Positions 54,640-63,954 of a DNA stretch of 64,000 nucleotides are shown here, piece after piece. The DNA lies in contig JAZKBU010000004.1 of assembly GCA_040388375.1 (NCBI GenBank), positions 310,001 through 374,000 on the forward strand, in the 5' to 3' direction. The position numbers and the translations under genes are program-made. The stretch comes from Bacteroidota bacterium. Its GTDB lineage: Bacteria; Bacteroidota; Bacteroidia; UKL13-3. Each line of letters opens with the position of its first letter. Position 1 is the stretch's first letter. The notes beneath the pieces are model-generated. The model made no database searches. It saw nothing but the letters and a program-made list of their open reading frames with translations, and was not told the DNA's origin.

Positions 54640-55401
54640 TTATAAAGTATTATTTAATAATTCAGGAATACAAGCTTTTTTGTATAAGCGAGAGTTAACA
54701 ACACTTCCTTGTATGATGCTGGCATGTTTGGCGTTATGTGCATCGCTCCCCAAAAAACTATGGAATTTCTTTTCAATAATGTATTCGGCAGCCTTTTGAA
54801 CGGCCGGGCTATAATAACCAATAAGCGATAAATTATTTAATTGAAGCAATATACCCTGGTCAAAAAACTCTTCGTATTTTTCTTTTTTATTGTGGTAGTA
54901 AGTATATCGTTCCGGATGCGCTAATACGGGCTGGTAGCCTCTTATTTTAAGTTCAAATAATACTGATTTAAGGTTTATTGATTCAGCCATAAAAGGCATT
55001 TCTACTAAAACGTATTTTTTATCCCCGCCAAAACTAAGAATATCATCGTTGGCTATTTTAGTTTCAAAGCCATCGTCTATCATATATTCTGCTGCTACTT
55101 CCAGCTCAATAGGTATATTTTGTTCTTTTGCGTAAGCTTTAAGTTCAGCTAATTTGGGTATTAAATTGTGAGCACCATTTTTATAAAAATCGCTCATTAC
55201 ATGTGGAGTAGTAATTATTTTCCTATAACCCATGGCTACAAATATTTTTAAAACATCTGCAGCTTGTTCCAGTGTTTGCACACCATCATCAACATCATGT
55301 ATAAGATGGGAGTGTATTTCTACGTGAATAGGGTTTTGGAAAGAAACAGTTGTTTGTTCAACTGTTTCTTTGGTACCGAATAAGTTTTTTAAAAATCCCA
55401 A
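54640..55401 (-). CDS. CpsB/CapC-type PHP tyrosine-protein phosphatase
   Basis: The 253-residue protein has a PHP metal-dependent phosphatase fold: VEIHSHLIHDVDDGVQTLEQA (HxH plus further ligands), IITTPHVM, VEMPFMAE, PVLAHPERYTYY and FLGSDAHN near the end. CpsB/YwqE-type enzymes dephosphorylate the tyrosine kinase that controls capsule or exopolysaccharide chain length. In this window it is next to PGI/PMI and RfbA genes on the same strand, consistent with surface sugar production; no tyrosine kinase is nearby. It converges with mreD with 13 bp between stops. Confidence 0.9.
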   Translation of the reverse strand: MGFLKNLFGTKETVEQTTVSFQNPIHVEIHSHLIHDVDDGVQTLEQAADVLKIFVAMGYRKIITTPHVMSDFYKNGAHNLIPKLAELKAYAKEQNIPIELEVAAEYMIDDGFETKIANDDILSFGGDKKYVLVEMPFMAESINLKSVLFELKIRGYQPVLAHPERYTYYHNKKEKYEEFFDQGILLQLNNLSLIGYYSPAVQKAAEYIIEKKFHSFLGSDAHNAKHASIIQGSVVNSRLYKKACIPELLNNTL

Positions 55402-55457
55402 TTTGTATAGTCGTGTTTAAGTGCTTGAATTACTTGATTGAGATTTTTATGGAGTAA

Positions 55458-56435
55458 TTAAACTTGGTCTAAATACTCTTTTAACGAAGCAATATTAGGA
55501 ACATTTAATGAATCTACCTTACGTGCATCGGCTACATATATGCTTAACCAGTCAAGTCTGTGGTTAATTTCATAAATAGCATTTAAGTTAAATTCTTCAA
55601 CCGACATATTGATTACTTTGTGGTTCTCCACTTCCAATAAGTTGGTTAAAAACTCAAAGCGGGCACTTACTCTTTCATTGTGTCCTGAATCAATAAAGAA
55701 AAATATAGATGGAACTACTCCATAATAACTTTCGATTACATTGTGATTGGCTTCTGGTAACACATGGGTAAATGCTTCCTGTTTGGCATTTTCTTGTATT
55801 TGTTGCGCAAAACGTAATCCCAAAGCTTCAAAATAAGCATCGGTTACTACTATAAATTTGTTTGAAATTTTTGATTTAATGGTTTCAAACAAACTACTCA
55901 TCTGTTCTTCGTAAGGTTGGGTATTTTTAACTTTATCAGCTATTTGTTGTAACTCGGTTTTTACATCTTTTTGCATAAACTCAGCAAAAATTTGTACCAG
56001 ATAAGTTAATGAAAAACCTAGTGCCATGCGTGGTTGAAAACCCGGTTCTAAAAAATATTGTTTTATACCATGTTCAGTTGCTAAAGCACCTAACTTACCG
56101 CCACCGGTTAAAATTAACATATCGCAACCACGTTTTTTTACTTCATCAAACATGGTCAATGTTTCTTCTGTATTGCCACTGTATGAGCCTAACAGAACCA
56201 ACGTTTTTTGGTTTACGTAAGCAGGTAAAGTATAATCAGCAATACACTCAACAGGTAAAGGCAACTGGTCCATAAAAATGTTTTTAACCAAACGTCCACC
56301 TATCCCACTTCCTCCCAAACCACCAATAATTATGTTGGTATAATTAGCCAGGTTTAAACCATGTGGTGTGTAGTTGCTTAATGCAAATTCAATTTGGTAA
56401 CTAAATTTTTTTAATGCTTCGTGTTGTGGATTCAT
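55458..56435 (-). CDS. Bifunctional phosphoglucose/phosphomannose isomerase
   Basis: The 325-residue protein has two SIS domains: NIIIGGLGGSGIGGRLVKNIF and VLLGSYSGNTEETLTMFDEVKKRGCDMLILTGGG, then a second SIS half with EANHNVIESYYG and RVSARFEFLTNLLEV. This is the short PGI/PMI family, which interconverts glucose-6-P, fructose-6-P and mannose-6-P and so supplies GDP-mannose-type precursors. It lies between the PHP phosphatase and RfbA genes with gaps of 56 and 35 bp and is likely co-transcribed with them. Confidence 0.92.
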   Translation of the reverse strand: MNPQHEALKKFSYQIEFALSNYTPHGLNLANYTNIIIGGLGGSGIGGRLVKNIFMDQLPLPVECIADYTLPAYVNQKTLVLLGSYSGNTEETLTMFDEVKKRGCDMLILTGGGKLGALATEHGIKQYFLEPGFQPRMALGFSLTYLVQIFAEFMQKDVKTELQQIADKVKNTQPYEEQMSSLFETIKSKISNKFIVVTDAYFEALGLRFAQQIQENAKQEAFTHVLPEANHNVIESYYGVVPSIFFFIDSGHNERVSARFEFLTNLLEVENHKVINMSVEEFNLNAIYEINHRLDWLSIYVADARKVDSLNVPNIASLKEYLDQV

Positions 56436-56470
56436 AATATAACTATTGCCTGATTGTGTTGTGTTAAATT

Positions 56471-57331
56471 TTATTTAATTAAATTCATAAGGTATTGACC
56501 ATACCCACTTTTTAGTAATTTTTGAGCCTCGCGCTCTAATTCCGATTTGTTTATATAACCCATTCGGTAAGCTATTTCCTCTATACAGCCTATTTTTAAG
56601 CCTTGTCTTTCTTCTACTACCTGCACAAACTGACCTGCCTGCATTAAAGAACTAAAAGTACCGGTATCAAGCCAAGCTGTTCCTCTTTGTAAAACGCCCA
56701 CTTTTAATTTTCCTTGTTGTAAGTACACTTTGTTTACATCGGTAATTTCATACTCACCTCTTGGCGAAGGTTTAATATTTTTGGCAATTTCTACTACTGA
56801 GTTATCGTAAAAATACAAGCCAGGTACCGCATAATTCGATTTAGGAACAGCAGGTTTTTCTTCAATGCTTAACGCATTCATATTTTCATCAAACTCTACT
56901 ACACCATATCTTTCTGGATCACTTACGTGGTAAGCAAATACAACACCTCCTACCGGGTTATTGTTAGCGTGTAATAAAGACTTAAGTCCTGAGCTAAAGA
57001 AAATATTATCACCTAAAATCAGTGCTACGCTATCCTTACCAATAAATTTCTCACCTATTACAAAAGCTTGTGCAAGCCCATCTGGCGAAGGTTGTTCTGC
57101 ATATTCAAAAGTACACCCAATCTGCGAGCCATCTCCAAGTAGTTTTTTAAAACCCGGTAAATCATGCGGAGTGGAAATAATTAAAATTTCTTTTATGCCA
57201 GCCAACATCAATACCGATAAAGGGTAATATATCATTGGCTTATCAAATACAGGCATTAGTTGTTTGCTAACGGCCAATGTAAGCGGGTGCAATCTGGTAC
57301 CACTGCCGCCTGCTAATATTATTCCTTTCAT
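56471..57331 (-). CDS. rfbA: Glucose-1-phosphate thymidylyltransferase RfbA
   Basis: The 286-residue protein makes dTDP-glucose from dTTP and glucose-1-phosphate, the first step to dTDP-rhamnose. It shows [67 protein letters not shown] and [20 protein letters not shown], all in place and of normal length. The other rml genes (rfbB, rfbC and rfbD) are not in the window. It appears to be in one unit with the PGI/PMI and PHP genes. Confidence 0.96.
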   Translation of the reverse strand: MKGIILAGGSGTRLHPLTLAVSKQLMPVFDKPMIYYPLSVLMLAGIKEILIISTPHDLPGFKKLLGDGSQIGCTFEYAEQPSPDGLAQAFVIGEKFIGKDSVALILGDNIFFSSGLKSLLHANNNPVGGVVFAYHVSDPERYGVVEFDENMNALSIEEKPAVPKSNYAVPGLYFYDNSVVEIAKNIKPSPRGEYEITDVNKVYLQQGKLKVGVLQRGTAWLDTGTFSSLMQAGQFVQVVEERQGLKIGCIEEIAYRMGYINKSELEREAQKLLKSGYGQYLMNLIK

Positions 57332-57411
57332 ACTAAGTTATGTAAATTTTTAAGTAAGCGTTTTCTTACGGTTGCAATATAAAAGAATAATGAAAAAAAC
57401 GATAAGAATTT

Positions 57412-58179
57412 CTAAGGCCAAACACGTGTAACAAAATGCTTAATGGCTTGGTTTAGTTTTGTTGGTTCCTCTAACATTCCCATGTGAGCGGATTCCTGCA
57501 AATAGCATATTTCAGCTTCATTACATAAGGCTGCTTGTGCCAGCATATCGTTTTCAGTAATCAGGTTGTCTTGTTTACCAATGGCAAAAAATACAGGTAA
57601 TTTTGTTTTTTCTAATAAATCAAAAGTACGCTCCCTGTTCATCATGGCTCTAATGGCATCAATAATGCCTTCAGTCGTGCCTTTGTTAGCTTCTTCTATA
57701 AGGTTAGCAATAGCTACGGTACTTTTTTCAGCGTCTTTAAAAAGGGTAGGGAAAAAGTTTTTAAAATAAGCGTCTTTGCCATTTTCCTGAATAAACTTAA
57801 TGACTTGCCGTCTTTTATTCATTCTTTCCTGACTATCGGCAGTGGCTGTTGAGTGTAATAAGCCAAACCCTTTTAAGTATTGAGCATGTTTTTTTGCAAA
57901 AGCTAAGGTTACATAACCACCCAAGCTATGGCCAATCATAATGCATGATTTTATTTTTAGTGCATCAAGAGCAATTTTTACTTTATCTGCCATGCACTCT
58001 ATTGTAATTTTTTCGTGTACACAACTCTTACCAAAACCTGGTAAATCAAAAGTAATAATATCAAACCATTGTTTCAATTCCTGCACTTGCAGGTTAAAAA
58101 GAGCACTGCTTTCACAGAAACCATGAAGAAGTACAAGTGTTTGCGGTTTCTGCGATTGATAGGTATAATAGTGTAACAT
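57412..58179 (-). CDS. Alpha/beta hydrolase
   Basis: The 255-residue protein has the alpha/beta-hydrolase core: VLLHGFCESSALF (oxyanion region), ITFDLPGFGKS, the nucleophile elbow IGHSLGGYV (Ser95), a cap of about 60 residues, PVFFAIGKQDNLI and a late SAHMGMLE with the catalytic His. Substrate unknown; a small ester or lactone is typical. No signal peptide. It lies upstream of rfbA on the same strand with an 80-bp gap and is separated from ppiD by a strong terminator. Confidence 0.9.
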   Translation of the reverse strand: MLHYYTYQSQKPQTLVLLHGFCESSALFNLQVQELKQWFDIITFDLPGFGKSCVHEKITIECMADKVKIALDALKIKSCIMIGHSLGGYVTLAFAKKHAQYLKGFGLLHSTATADSQERMNKRRQVIKFIQENGKDAYFKNFFPTLFKDAEKSTVAIANLIEEANKGTTEGIIDAIRAMMNRERTFDLLEKTKLPVFFAIGKQDNLITENDMLAQAALCNEAEICYLQESAHMGMLEEPTKLNQAIKHFVTRVWP

Positions 58180-58196
58180 AAAAGATGTTGCAAAAT

Positions 58197-58228
58197 AAAA
58201 AAGCCATTTGAATTCAAATGGCTTTTTT
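58197..58228 (-). terminator. Hairpin terminator after the PpiD-like gene
   Basis: A perfect 16-bp palindrome (arms AAAAAAGCCATTTGAA and its complement) between the PpiD-like gene and the hydrolase start. It ends in a U-run on the minus strand and can also act on the plus strand. Confidence 0.85.
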
Positions 58229-58247
58229 ATTTTATAATGATAAAGTA

Positions 58248-60362
58248 CTAGTAAAATTTGTAACGCATGTCAACAACATTACGCATGTCTTTAAGCGCTT
58301 CCATATAACTATATTCCATACGTTGGCTAGCCGGTTGTTTTAACTCAGCTTTGTATTGCATATAGTCTTTAACCGGAGTTGGCTCGGTAAATTTATTTAC
58401 TTGGAAAGCATAAACACCTGCATCACCTTTGAATGGTGCTTGTAATTTAGCAGGGGCTGAACCTAATACTGCACCAACAAATGAATTATCCTGACCAACA
58501 TAAGCAATATTAGTGTTTTCGAAGCTTTGGTTACCAACCGGAGTAACAGTTAAGTTCAATTTTTTGCTTATTGCATCAAGGGTATTAGCTCCGCCATCCA
58601 TTGCTTCTTTTATTTTAGCAGTTAATTGTTCCGCTTTTTTATCTCTGATATAATCAGCCTCTACTTTTGTTTTAGCAGCATCAAAATTCGATTTTCCTTT
58701 TTCACGAACTTCTTTTACCATAACAATTAAGTGTTTATCGCCAACAGTAATTACTTCGCTTACATCGCCTTGTTTAGCGTTAAAAGCCCATTTTACTGCT
58801 TCGCGTGCATCAGCATAACCAGGTAAGAAATTATCGTTTTCTCTTACAAAATCAGCCGTTTTAATATCTAATTTTTTCTCTTTTGCATTAGCTTCAAAAT
58901 CTTCAGCATTTCTGCCACTTAATGCAAACTGGCTGGCTTCGTTAAAGGCTAACTGAGTAGTTTTGTCGCTTGCTTTAAACGTACGGTCTAATAAAGCAAC
59001 AACTATTTTTTTGCTTGATTTGTTTTCAGTGATTTTTACAATGTGCCATCCGAATTGTGTTTTAACAATTCCTACGTCACCTTTTTTACCTGCTTTACAA
59101 AATGCATTGAATTCTTTTACCATTTGGCCATCTTGGAACCAACCTAAATCACCACCTCTGTCTTTAGTTCCATCAGTACCGTATTGTGCTGCTAACATAG
59201 CAAAATCGCCACCTTTTTTAATTTGAGCCAATACTTCTTCTGCTTTTGTTTTGCTGTTTAAAGTATCTTGTGCAGTGCCTGTACCTTCTATTTTAAATAA
59301 AATGTGGCTGGCACGCATAAATAATACAGTATCGTTTTTAACACCACTTATTTTATAAATTTGGTATTTATTGTCTTTAAATATTGGACCTACAATAGCT
59401 CCAACTGAATCTGAAAACAATTTATCTGCTATATCTTCAGGGAAATCTTTACGAGAACGCGGAGTTGCATCAAACTTTGTTTCACTGTTTTGGTCTATAT
59501 ATTGAGTATCATTCTTAGCTTGGGCAAATAAGTTTACTTGTTCAGAAACCCATTTGTTCATTTCCATGCTGTCTTCTCTGCTTGGTGCAAAATCATACAC
59601 TACAAAGTTTAATTTACGGCTGTTTTCGCGCTCTTTGTATTTGTTTTGGTTTTTGTTGAAGTACGATTTTAAATCACCTTCTTCTGTTTTAATAGTTGAA
59701 TCGGCAATAGCGTTAAATGGTAATACTACATAGTTTAACTCTGCTGTACGTGTACGTGCTTCGTACAATTTTTTTGCTTCTAAATTGGTAGTATAAATAC
59801 CTTTTTTCAATAGGGTAGTGTATTTACGGCTCATACCATCTTGGTATAAGTAATCTTCAAAATCACGTAATTGTTTTTTAGTTTTTTCATCACCTTTTTC
59901 AGTAATCTGTTTCAAGTTTTGAATGACTACATTTTTATCAAACGAACCTGTTTTAGGGTCGGTAAAAGCTTGTTTTACTTGTGGATGGATGTTTTCACCA
60001 TAAAATAAATCAGACAACTCATCGTTTGAAACGGTGATACCTAAATCAGTAAATTCTTTACTCATTAAGTTTTGTTGTACTATGGTGTTCCATGCTTGTT
60101 CTTTTATCTGGCTACGAGTATTTTCATCAAGTGGTTGTCCTTGACTACGTTGTAAATACCCCTCTTCTTGTTTAGCAATCTCTAATTCAAGTTGCTTAAT
60201 GCTAATTGACTCACCATCAATTTTTCCGATATCATTATTGGAGTTATTGAAAATACTATTTCCACTTGTTAATGCATCTGATACAAGGAATAACACCAAC
60301 GCCAAACCCACAAATCCAATTGCAAGTCCACTTCTGTTTCTTATTTTAGTTAATATTGCCAT
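58248..60362 (-). CDS. Membrane-anchored peptidyl-prolyl isomerase (PpiD/SurA-like)
   Basis: The protein has 704 residues from ATG 60362 (MAILTKIRNRSG), which puts one N-terminal transmembrane anchor at about 12-30 as in PpiD; a longer frame to 60413 has no rationale. A SurA_N-like helical region follows, then a parvulin PPIC domain at about 345-445 (MRASHILFKIEG, FAMLAAQYGTDG, GGDLGWFQDGQMVKEF, TQFGWHIVKI) and a C-terminal helical part. It should help fold exported proteins at the periplasmic face of the inner membrane. The upstream region holds overlapping divergent promoters; a terminator follows. Confidence 0.92.
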   Translation of the reverse strand: MAILTKIRNRSGLAIGFVGLALVLFLVSDALTSGNSIFNNSNNDIGKIDGESISIKQLELEIAKQEEGYLQRSQGQPLDENTRSQIKEQAWNTIVQQNLMSKEFTDLGITVSNDELSDLFYGENIHPQVKQAFTDPKTGSFDKNVVIQNLKQITEKGDEKTKKQLRDFEDYLYQDGMSRKYTTLLKKGIYTTNLEAKKLYEARTRTAELNYVVLPFNAIADSTIKTEEGDLKSYFNKNQNKYKERENSRKLNFVVYDFAPSREDSMEMNKWVSEQVNLFAQAKNDTQYIDQNSETKFDATPRSRKDFPEDIADKLFSDSVGAIVGPIFKDNKYQIYKISGVKNDTVLFMRASHILFKIEGTGTAQDTLNSKTKAEEVLAQIKKGGDFAMLAAQYGTDGTKDRGGDLGWFQDGQMVKEFNAFCKAGKKGDVGIVKTQFGWHIVKITENKSSKKIVVALLDRTFKASDKTTQLAFNEASQFALSGRNAEDFEANAKEKKLDIKTADFVRENDNFLPGYADAREAVKWAFNAKQGDVSEVITVGDKHLIVMVKEVREKGKSNFDAAKTKVEADYIRDKKAEQLTAKIKEAMDGGANTLDAISKKLNLTVTPVGNQSFENTNIAYVGQDNSFVGAVLGSAPAKLQAPFKGDAGVYAFQVNKFTEPTPVKDYMQYKAELKQPASQRMEYSYMEALKDMRNVVDMRYKFY

Positions 60363-60382
60363 ACGGTTTTTTTGAAGAGTGG

Positions 60383-60414
60383 CAAAAATAAGCGCATTGT
60401 ACATACAAGGCAAA
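60383..60414 (-). promoter_or_regulatory. Promoter of the PpiD-like gene
   Basis: On the minus strand TTTG, 20 bp, then TATTTTTG, a full match to the Bacteroidota consensus ending about 20 bp before the start at 60362. It overlaps the divergent promoter at 60397-60429. Confidence 0.6.
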
Positions 60415-60429
60415 TGTTATTTATTTTTG
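60397..60429 (+). promoter_or_regulatory. Putative promoter of the RsmI-like gene
   Basis: TTG, 22 bp, then TATTTTTG, 41 bp before the ATG at 60471. The two polymerase sites for ppiD and this gene share about 18 bp, so they probably compete. Confidence 0.45.
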
Positions 60430-60470
60430 CACTAGCAATAAAATCAGTTAGTTAAACAAATAGCATAAAA

Positions 60471-61178
60471 ATGAAATACGGAAAACTATACTTAATTCCC
60501 AACTTTTTATCGAATGAGGCAAATACTGATTTTTTGCCTGAAATGGTAAAAAGAATGAGCCATCACATAAAAAATTTTGTAGTAGAGAGTGAAAAAGAAG
60601 CTAGGGCTTTGATAAAAAAACTGCAACTGGCTACTCCTCAAAACGAACTGCAAATTTTTATATTGAATGAGCATACCGAAACTAAAAGTTACCATCAGCT
60701 GTTAAAAGCACTGGAAAATGAACAGGATGCGGGTATTATTAGCGATGCCGGTTTGCCTTGTGTGGCTGATCCCGGTTATCAATTAGTGGCTTTGGCACAT
60801 CAAAAAAATATAGAGATTATTCCATTACCAGGTGCCTCCTCTATTTTTATGGCCTTAATGGCAAGTGGCTTTAGTGGACAGAACTTTGCTTTTACCGGTT
60901 ATATTCCCATTGACAAAGCATTGCGGGTAAAACGCATTAAAGAGTTGGAACGTGAAGCTATTGGTAAAATGCAAGCACAGATATTTATGGAAACACCCTA
61001 TAGAAATAACCAATTGTTGGATGAATTAATTAAAAATGGTTTTCCGAACACCTTGCTTTGTATAGCCTGTAACGTAAGCTCACCCAATGAGTTTATTAAA
61101 ACTAAAACCTTGAAAGAATGGGCAAGTGCTAAGCCTGATTTACATAAAAAGCCAGCTATATTTATTTTGGGTGTTTAA
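60471..61178 (+). CDS. Short RsmI-like SAM-dependent methyltransferase (tetrapyrrole methylase fold)
   Basis: The 235-residue protein belongs to the SAM/tetrapyrrole methylase fold, closest to RsmI, which 2'-O-methylates C1402 of 16S rRNA. It shows GKLYLIPNFLS in place of LYLVATPIGN, AGIISDAGLPCVADPGYQLV, IIPLPGASSIFMALMASG and FAFTGYIPIDKALRVKRIKEL, then FMETPYRNNQLLDEL. It lacks the C-terminal extension and the typical GNL(E/D)D of true RsmI, so it is the shorter Bacteroidota group whose target is not certain. It converges with the DUF4421 gene with one base between stops. Confidence 0.85.
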   Translation: MKYGKLYLIPNFLSNEANTDFLPEMVKRMSHHIKNFVVESEKEARALIKKLQLATPQNELQIFILNEHTETKSYHQLLKALENEQDAGIISDAGLPCVADPGYQLVALAHQKNIEIIPLPGASSIFMALMASGFSGQNFAFTGYIPIDKALRVKRIKELEREAIGKMQAQIFMETPYRNNQLLDELIKNGFPNTLLCIACNVSSPNEFIKTKTLKEWASAKPDLHKKPAIFILGV

Positions 61179-61179
61179 A

Positions 61180-62256
61180 CTAATGTTTCGATTTTTGAAA
61201 GTTAAGATTGGGAAACTTTTTCATGTAATCAGTATAACGTTTAATAGATTTTGGTAAACTAAAATGATAACCAAAATAAAAACTTACACTACCAACACTG
61301 TAGCTGATGCGTTCATTTTTGCCCAAGGGTAAATTGTATACATCTGCCACCCCTGTTAGGCCTGTAAAAAACCGTCTGTAATTATAGCCTATACCCGCTC
61401 TTCCCATGGCACGTGGTATAATTTCAAATTCATCAAATACCTTGTTCCCATTTATTAATTCACTGGTGTAGTGTTGTTGTTGAAAATCAATACCGCCAAA
61501 GGCAGATAAAGTTAAAAAGAAGCGTTTGTAGGCTACAAAAGTATGTCCATAGCCGGGCATAAAACACAAGTTGTAAAAATCGCCTTTTTGCAGTTTGCTC
61601 TCTGCACCAAATTTATCAGGGTTTACATTTCTTGGAACAATAGAAGAGTCAGCCCTGATATTATAATAATTAAGTGAAGTGCTTAACATAAAACTACCTG
61701 CACTGTGTTTTTGAATTTCGTTTTGTATAAATGTACTTCTGTAAGAATAACGTTTATGGTTAAAAATATAATAATAATTAGCACCAATATTTAAGGTACT
61801 TAAATCATTACGTATGTAAAAAGTTTTTGGAGGAGTGTTTGGTAAAACATCTTTGGTATTGTTTAAGTAATAGCCTGAATAATCCAGGTAATAAATATCA
61901 AAGCCCATTTTTTTGCCATAACTACTTAATTTTATATTGGTGTAGGTAGTAGTTCCTTTTTCTTTTTCCTGTATATTTTTTGGCGCGTAACTAAAGGCCA
62001 AGCCAAGCCAGTTAAGTCTTACACTCACACCTATGGCAGTATAATCGTTTGGCGTATAAGTTAAGTTGGCTCCTGCTTTTCCTATTACATTAATGTCGCT
62101 TTTGTTCGTTAATGCAAATAAACTTACGTTTAATTGGTCGGAAATATCATCAATAAAATACTCCCGTGGTAACTGCTTTCTTCGCAACGAATCCTGAGCG
62201 CTTAGTTGATTTAAAAAGCTTAGTAAGCCAAGTATTATGATGAGTATTTTTTTCAA
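61180..62256 (-). CDS. DUF4421 secreted protein
   Basis: The 358-residue protein has a signal peptide (MKKILIIILGLLSFLNQLSAQ) and long amphipathic beta strands throughout, such as DYTAIGVSVRLNWLGLAFSYAP, KMGFDIYYLDYSGYYLNN and YSVGSVSFYFGYHFSLP, as in DUF4421. The alternating aromatic strands suggest an outer-membrane beta barrel or periplasmic beta domain. Function not known. It shares no operon: it converges with the methyltransferase gene and is divergent from the amidohydrolase gene 66 bp away. Confidence 0.85.
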   Translation of the reverse strand: MKKILIIILGLLSFLNQLSAQDSLRRKQLPREYFIDDISDQLNVSLFALTNKSDINVIGKAGANLTYTPNDYTAIGVSVRLNWLGLAFSYAPKNIQEKEKGTTTYTNIKLSSYGKKMGFDIYYLDYSGYYLNNTKDVLPNTPPKTFYIRNDLSTLNIGANYYYIFNHKRYSYRSTFIQNEIQKHSAGSFMLSTSLNYYNIRADSSIVPRNVNPDKFGAESKLQKGDFYNLCFMPGYGHTFVAYKRFFLTLSAFGGIDFQQQHYTSELINGNKVFDEFEIIPRAMGRAGIGYNYRRFFTGLTGVADVYNLPLGKNERISYSVGSVSFYFGYHFSLPKSIKRYTDYMKKFPNLNFQKSKH

Positions 62257-62322
62257 ACGTTTTTTAGAGCGCTAAAATGATAAAAGGTTTAATTGCTACT
62301 ATAAAAATGATAGTTTCGCTGC

Positions 62323-63954
62323 ATGATTAAAAACTTATTTTACGGTGCAATTATAATCATTCTGCTAAATTCATGTAGTAGTAAACAAAAAGTAGATACA
62401 ATTTGTTTTAACGGTCAAATTATTACCGTTGATACTGCCATGAGTAAAAAGCAAGCTTTTGCTATAAGGGATGGTAAGTTTGTTGAAGTAGGTAGTGATG
62501 AAAGCATTCTTTCAAAGTATGAAAGTTTACAAAAAATAGACTTAAAGCAACAGTTTGTATATCCGGGTTTAATTGATGCACACAGTCATTTTTATGGCTT
62601 GGGAAATTTTTTACAAATGGTTGATTTAACGGGAGCAAAAAGCTGGGATGAATGTGTGCAACGCTGTAAATTATTTTATGCACTGCACAAACCAACTATT
62701 TTATTGGGTAGAGGTTGGGACCAGAATTTATGGGACAGCAAAAGCTTTCCAACCAATGATAAACTGAATGAGTTATTTGCTCAAATACCAGTTATGCTTA
62801 AAAGAGTTGATGGCCATGCAGCCATGGTAAATGATTGTGTATTGAAATTAGCCCTTATAACAGAAAGCACGAAAGTGAGTGGTGGTTTAGTGGTAACTGC
62901 AAATAATAAAGCAACAGGCGTGTTGGTTGATAATGCAGTAGATTTAGTGGAAGCAGTATTGCCTGCAATTACTACCAGCGATAAAATTAAAGCACTGAAA
63001 ATAGCAGAACAGCATTGTTTTAGCTATGGTTTAACAAGTGTATGCGATGCAGGATTGGAGTTAAACATTATACATTTAATTGATAGTTTACAACAAAGCA
63101 ATACATTAGGCATACGCTTATATGCCATGGTAAGTTTAAATGATGAAAATTTAAAAGAAGCACTTCAAATAGGCGTATATAAAACAGATATGTTAAACGT
63201 TTCCAGTTTTAAAATGTATGCCGATGGTTCATTAGGCTCGCGTGGTGCCTGTTTGATTGAACCATATAGTGATGATGTGCACAATAAAGGTTTTTTATTA
63301 ACGGATATTCATAAAATGAAAAAGTATATCCGGCAAATTGCGTTAAGTAAGTTTCAGTTAAACACCCATTGTATTGGCGACTCAACCAACCGATATATTT
63401 TAAAATTATACAGCCAGGCTTTAGGTAAAAGTAACGACAGGCGTTGGCGCATTGAACACGCCCAGGTTGTTAATCCTGCCGATTTAAGTTTATTTAAGGA
63501 GTATGCCATTATACCTTCAGTTCAACCTACACACGCTACCAGCGATATGTATTGGGCCGTAGATAGATTAGGCAAAGAACGCATTAAACAAGCCTATGCT
63601 TATCAAACATTGCTGCAACAAAACAATTGGCTACCATTAGGTACAGATTTTCCTGTAGAGTCGGTTTCACCTTTTTATACTTTTTATGCAGCAGTATCAA
63701 GGCAGGATGCTGATAAAAAACCTATAGATGGGTTTAACAAAGAAAATGCTTTAAGTCGTGAACAGGCTTTAAAAGGTATGACTATTTGGGCGGCTAAAGC
63801 AGCTTTTGAAGAAAACGAAAAAGGAAGTATTGAAACCAATAAAATGGCGGATTTTATAGTTTGCGATATTGATTTATTAAACGAAAAGGATTTACTTAAA
63901 ATACGCAATACCAAACCACAACAAGTATTTGTGGCAGGTAAAAAAGTAAAGTAA
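62323..63954 (+). CDS. Amidohydrolase family lipoprotein (YtcJ-like)
   Basis: The 543-residue protein starts with a lipoprotein signal (LFYGAIIIILLNSCSSK; Cys18). An amidohydrolase-3/YtcJ-type domain follows: ICFNGQIITVD, the metal-binding HxH in PGLIDAHSHFYGLGN, KMYADGSLGSRGACL, NTHCIGDSTN, RIEHAQVVNP, LPLGTDFPVESV and a C-terminal MADFIVCDIDLL composite-domain return. It would hydrolyse an amide, or another C-N bond, of an unknown substrate at the periplasmic face of a membrane. The key His and Asp ligands are visible. The gene is complete and ends 46 bp before the window edge. Confidence 0.9.
   Translation: MIKNLFYGAIIIILLNSCSSKQKVDTICFNGQIITVDTAMSKKQAFAIRDGKFVEVGSDESILSKYESLQKIDLKQQFVYPGLIDAHSHFYGLGNFLQMVDLTGAKSWDECVQRCKLFYALHKPTILLGRGWDQNLWDSKSFPTNDKLNELFAQIPVMLKRVDGHAAMVNDCVLKLALITESTKVSGGLVVTANNKATGVLVDNAVDLVEAVLPAITTSDKIKALKIAEQHCFSYGLTSVCDAGLELNIIHLIDSLQQSNTLGIRLYAMVSLNDENLKEALQIGVYKTDMLNVSSFKMYADGSLGSRGACLIEPYSDDVHNKGFLLTDIHKMKKYIRQIALSKFQLNTHCIGDSTNRYILKLYSQALGKSNDRRWRIEHAQVVNPADLSLFKEYAIIPSVQPTHATSDMYWAVDRLGKERIKQAYAYQTLLQQNNWLPLGTDFPVESVSPFYTFYAAVSRQDADKKPIDGFNKENALSREQALKGMTIWAAKAAFEENEKGSIETNKMADFIVCDIDLLNEKDLLKIRNTKPQQVFVAGKKVK

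Noticed and set aside
54640-58179. Complete capsule or O-antigen cluster.
   Set aside because: Only precursor and phosphatase genes are present; there are no glycosyltransferases, flippase, polymerase or export genes.
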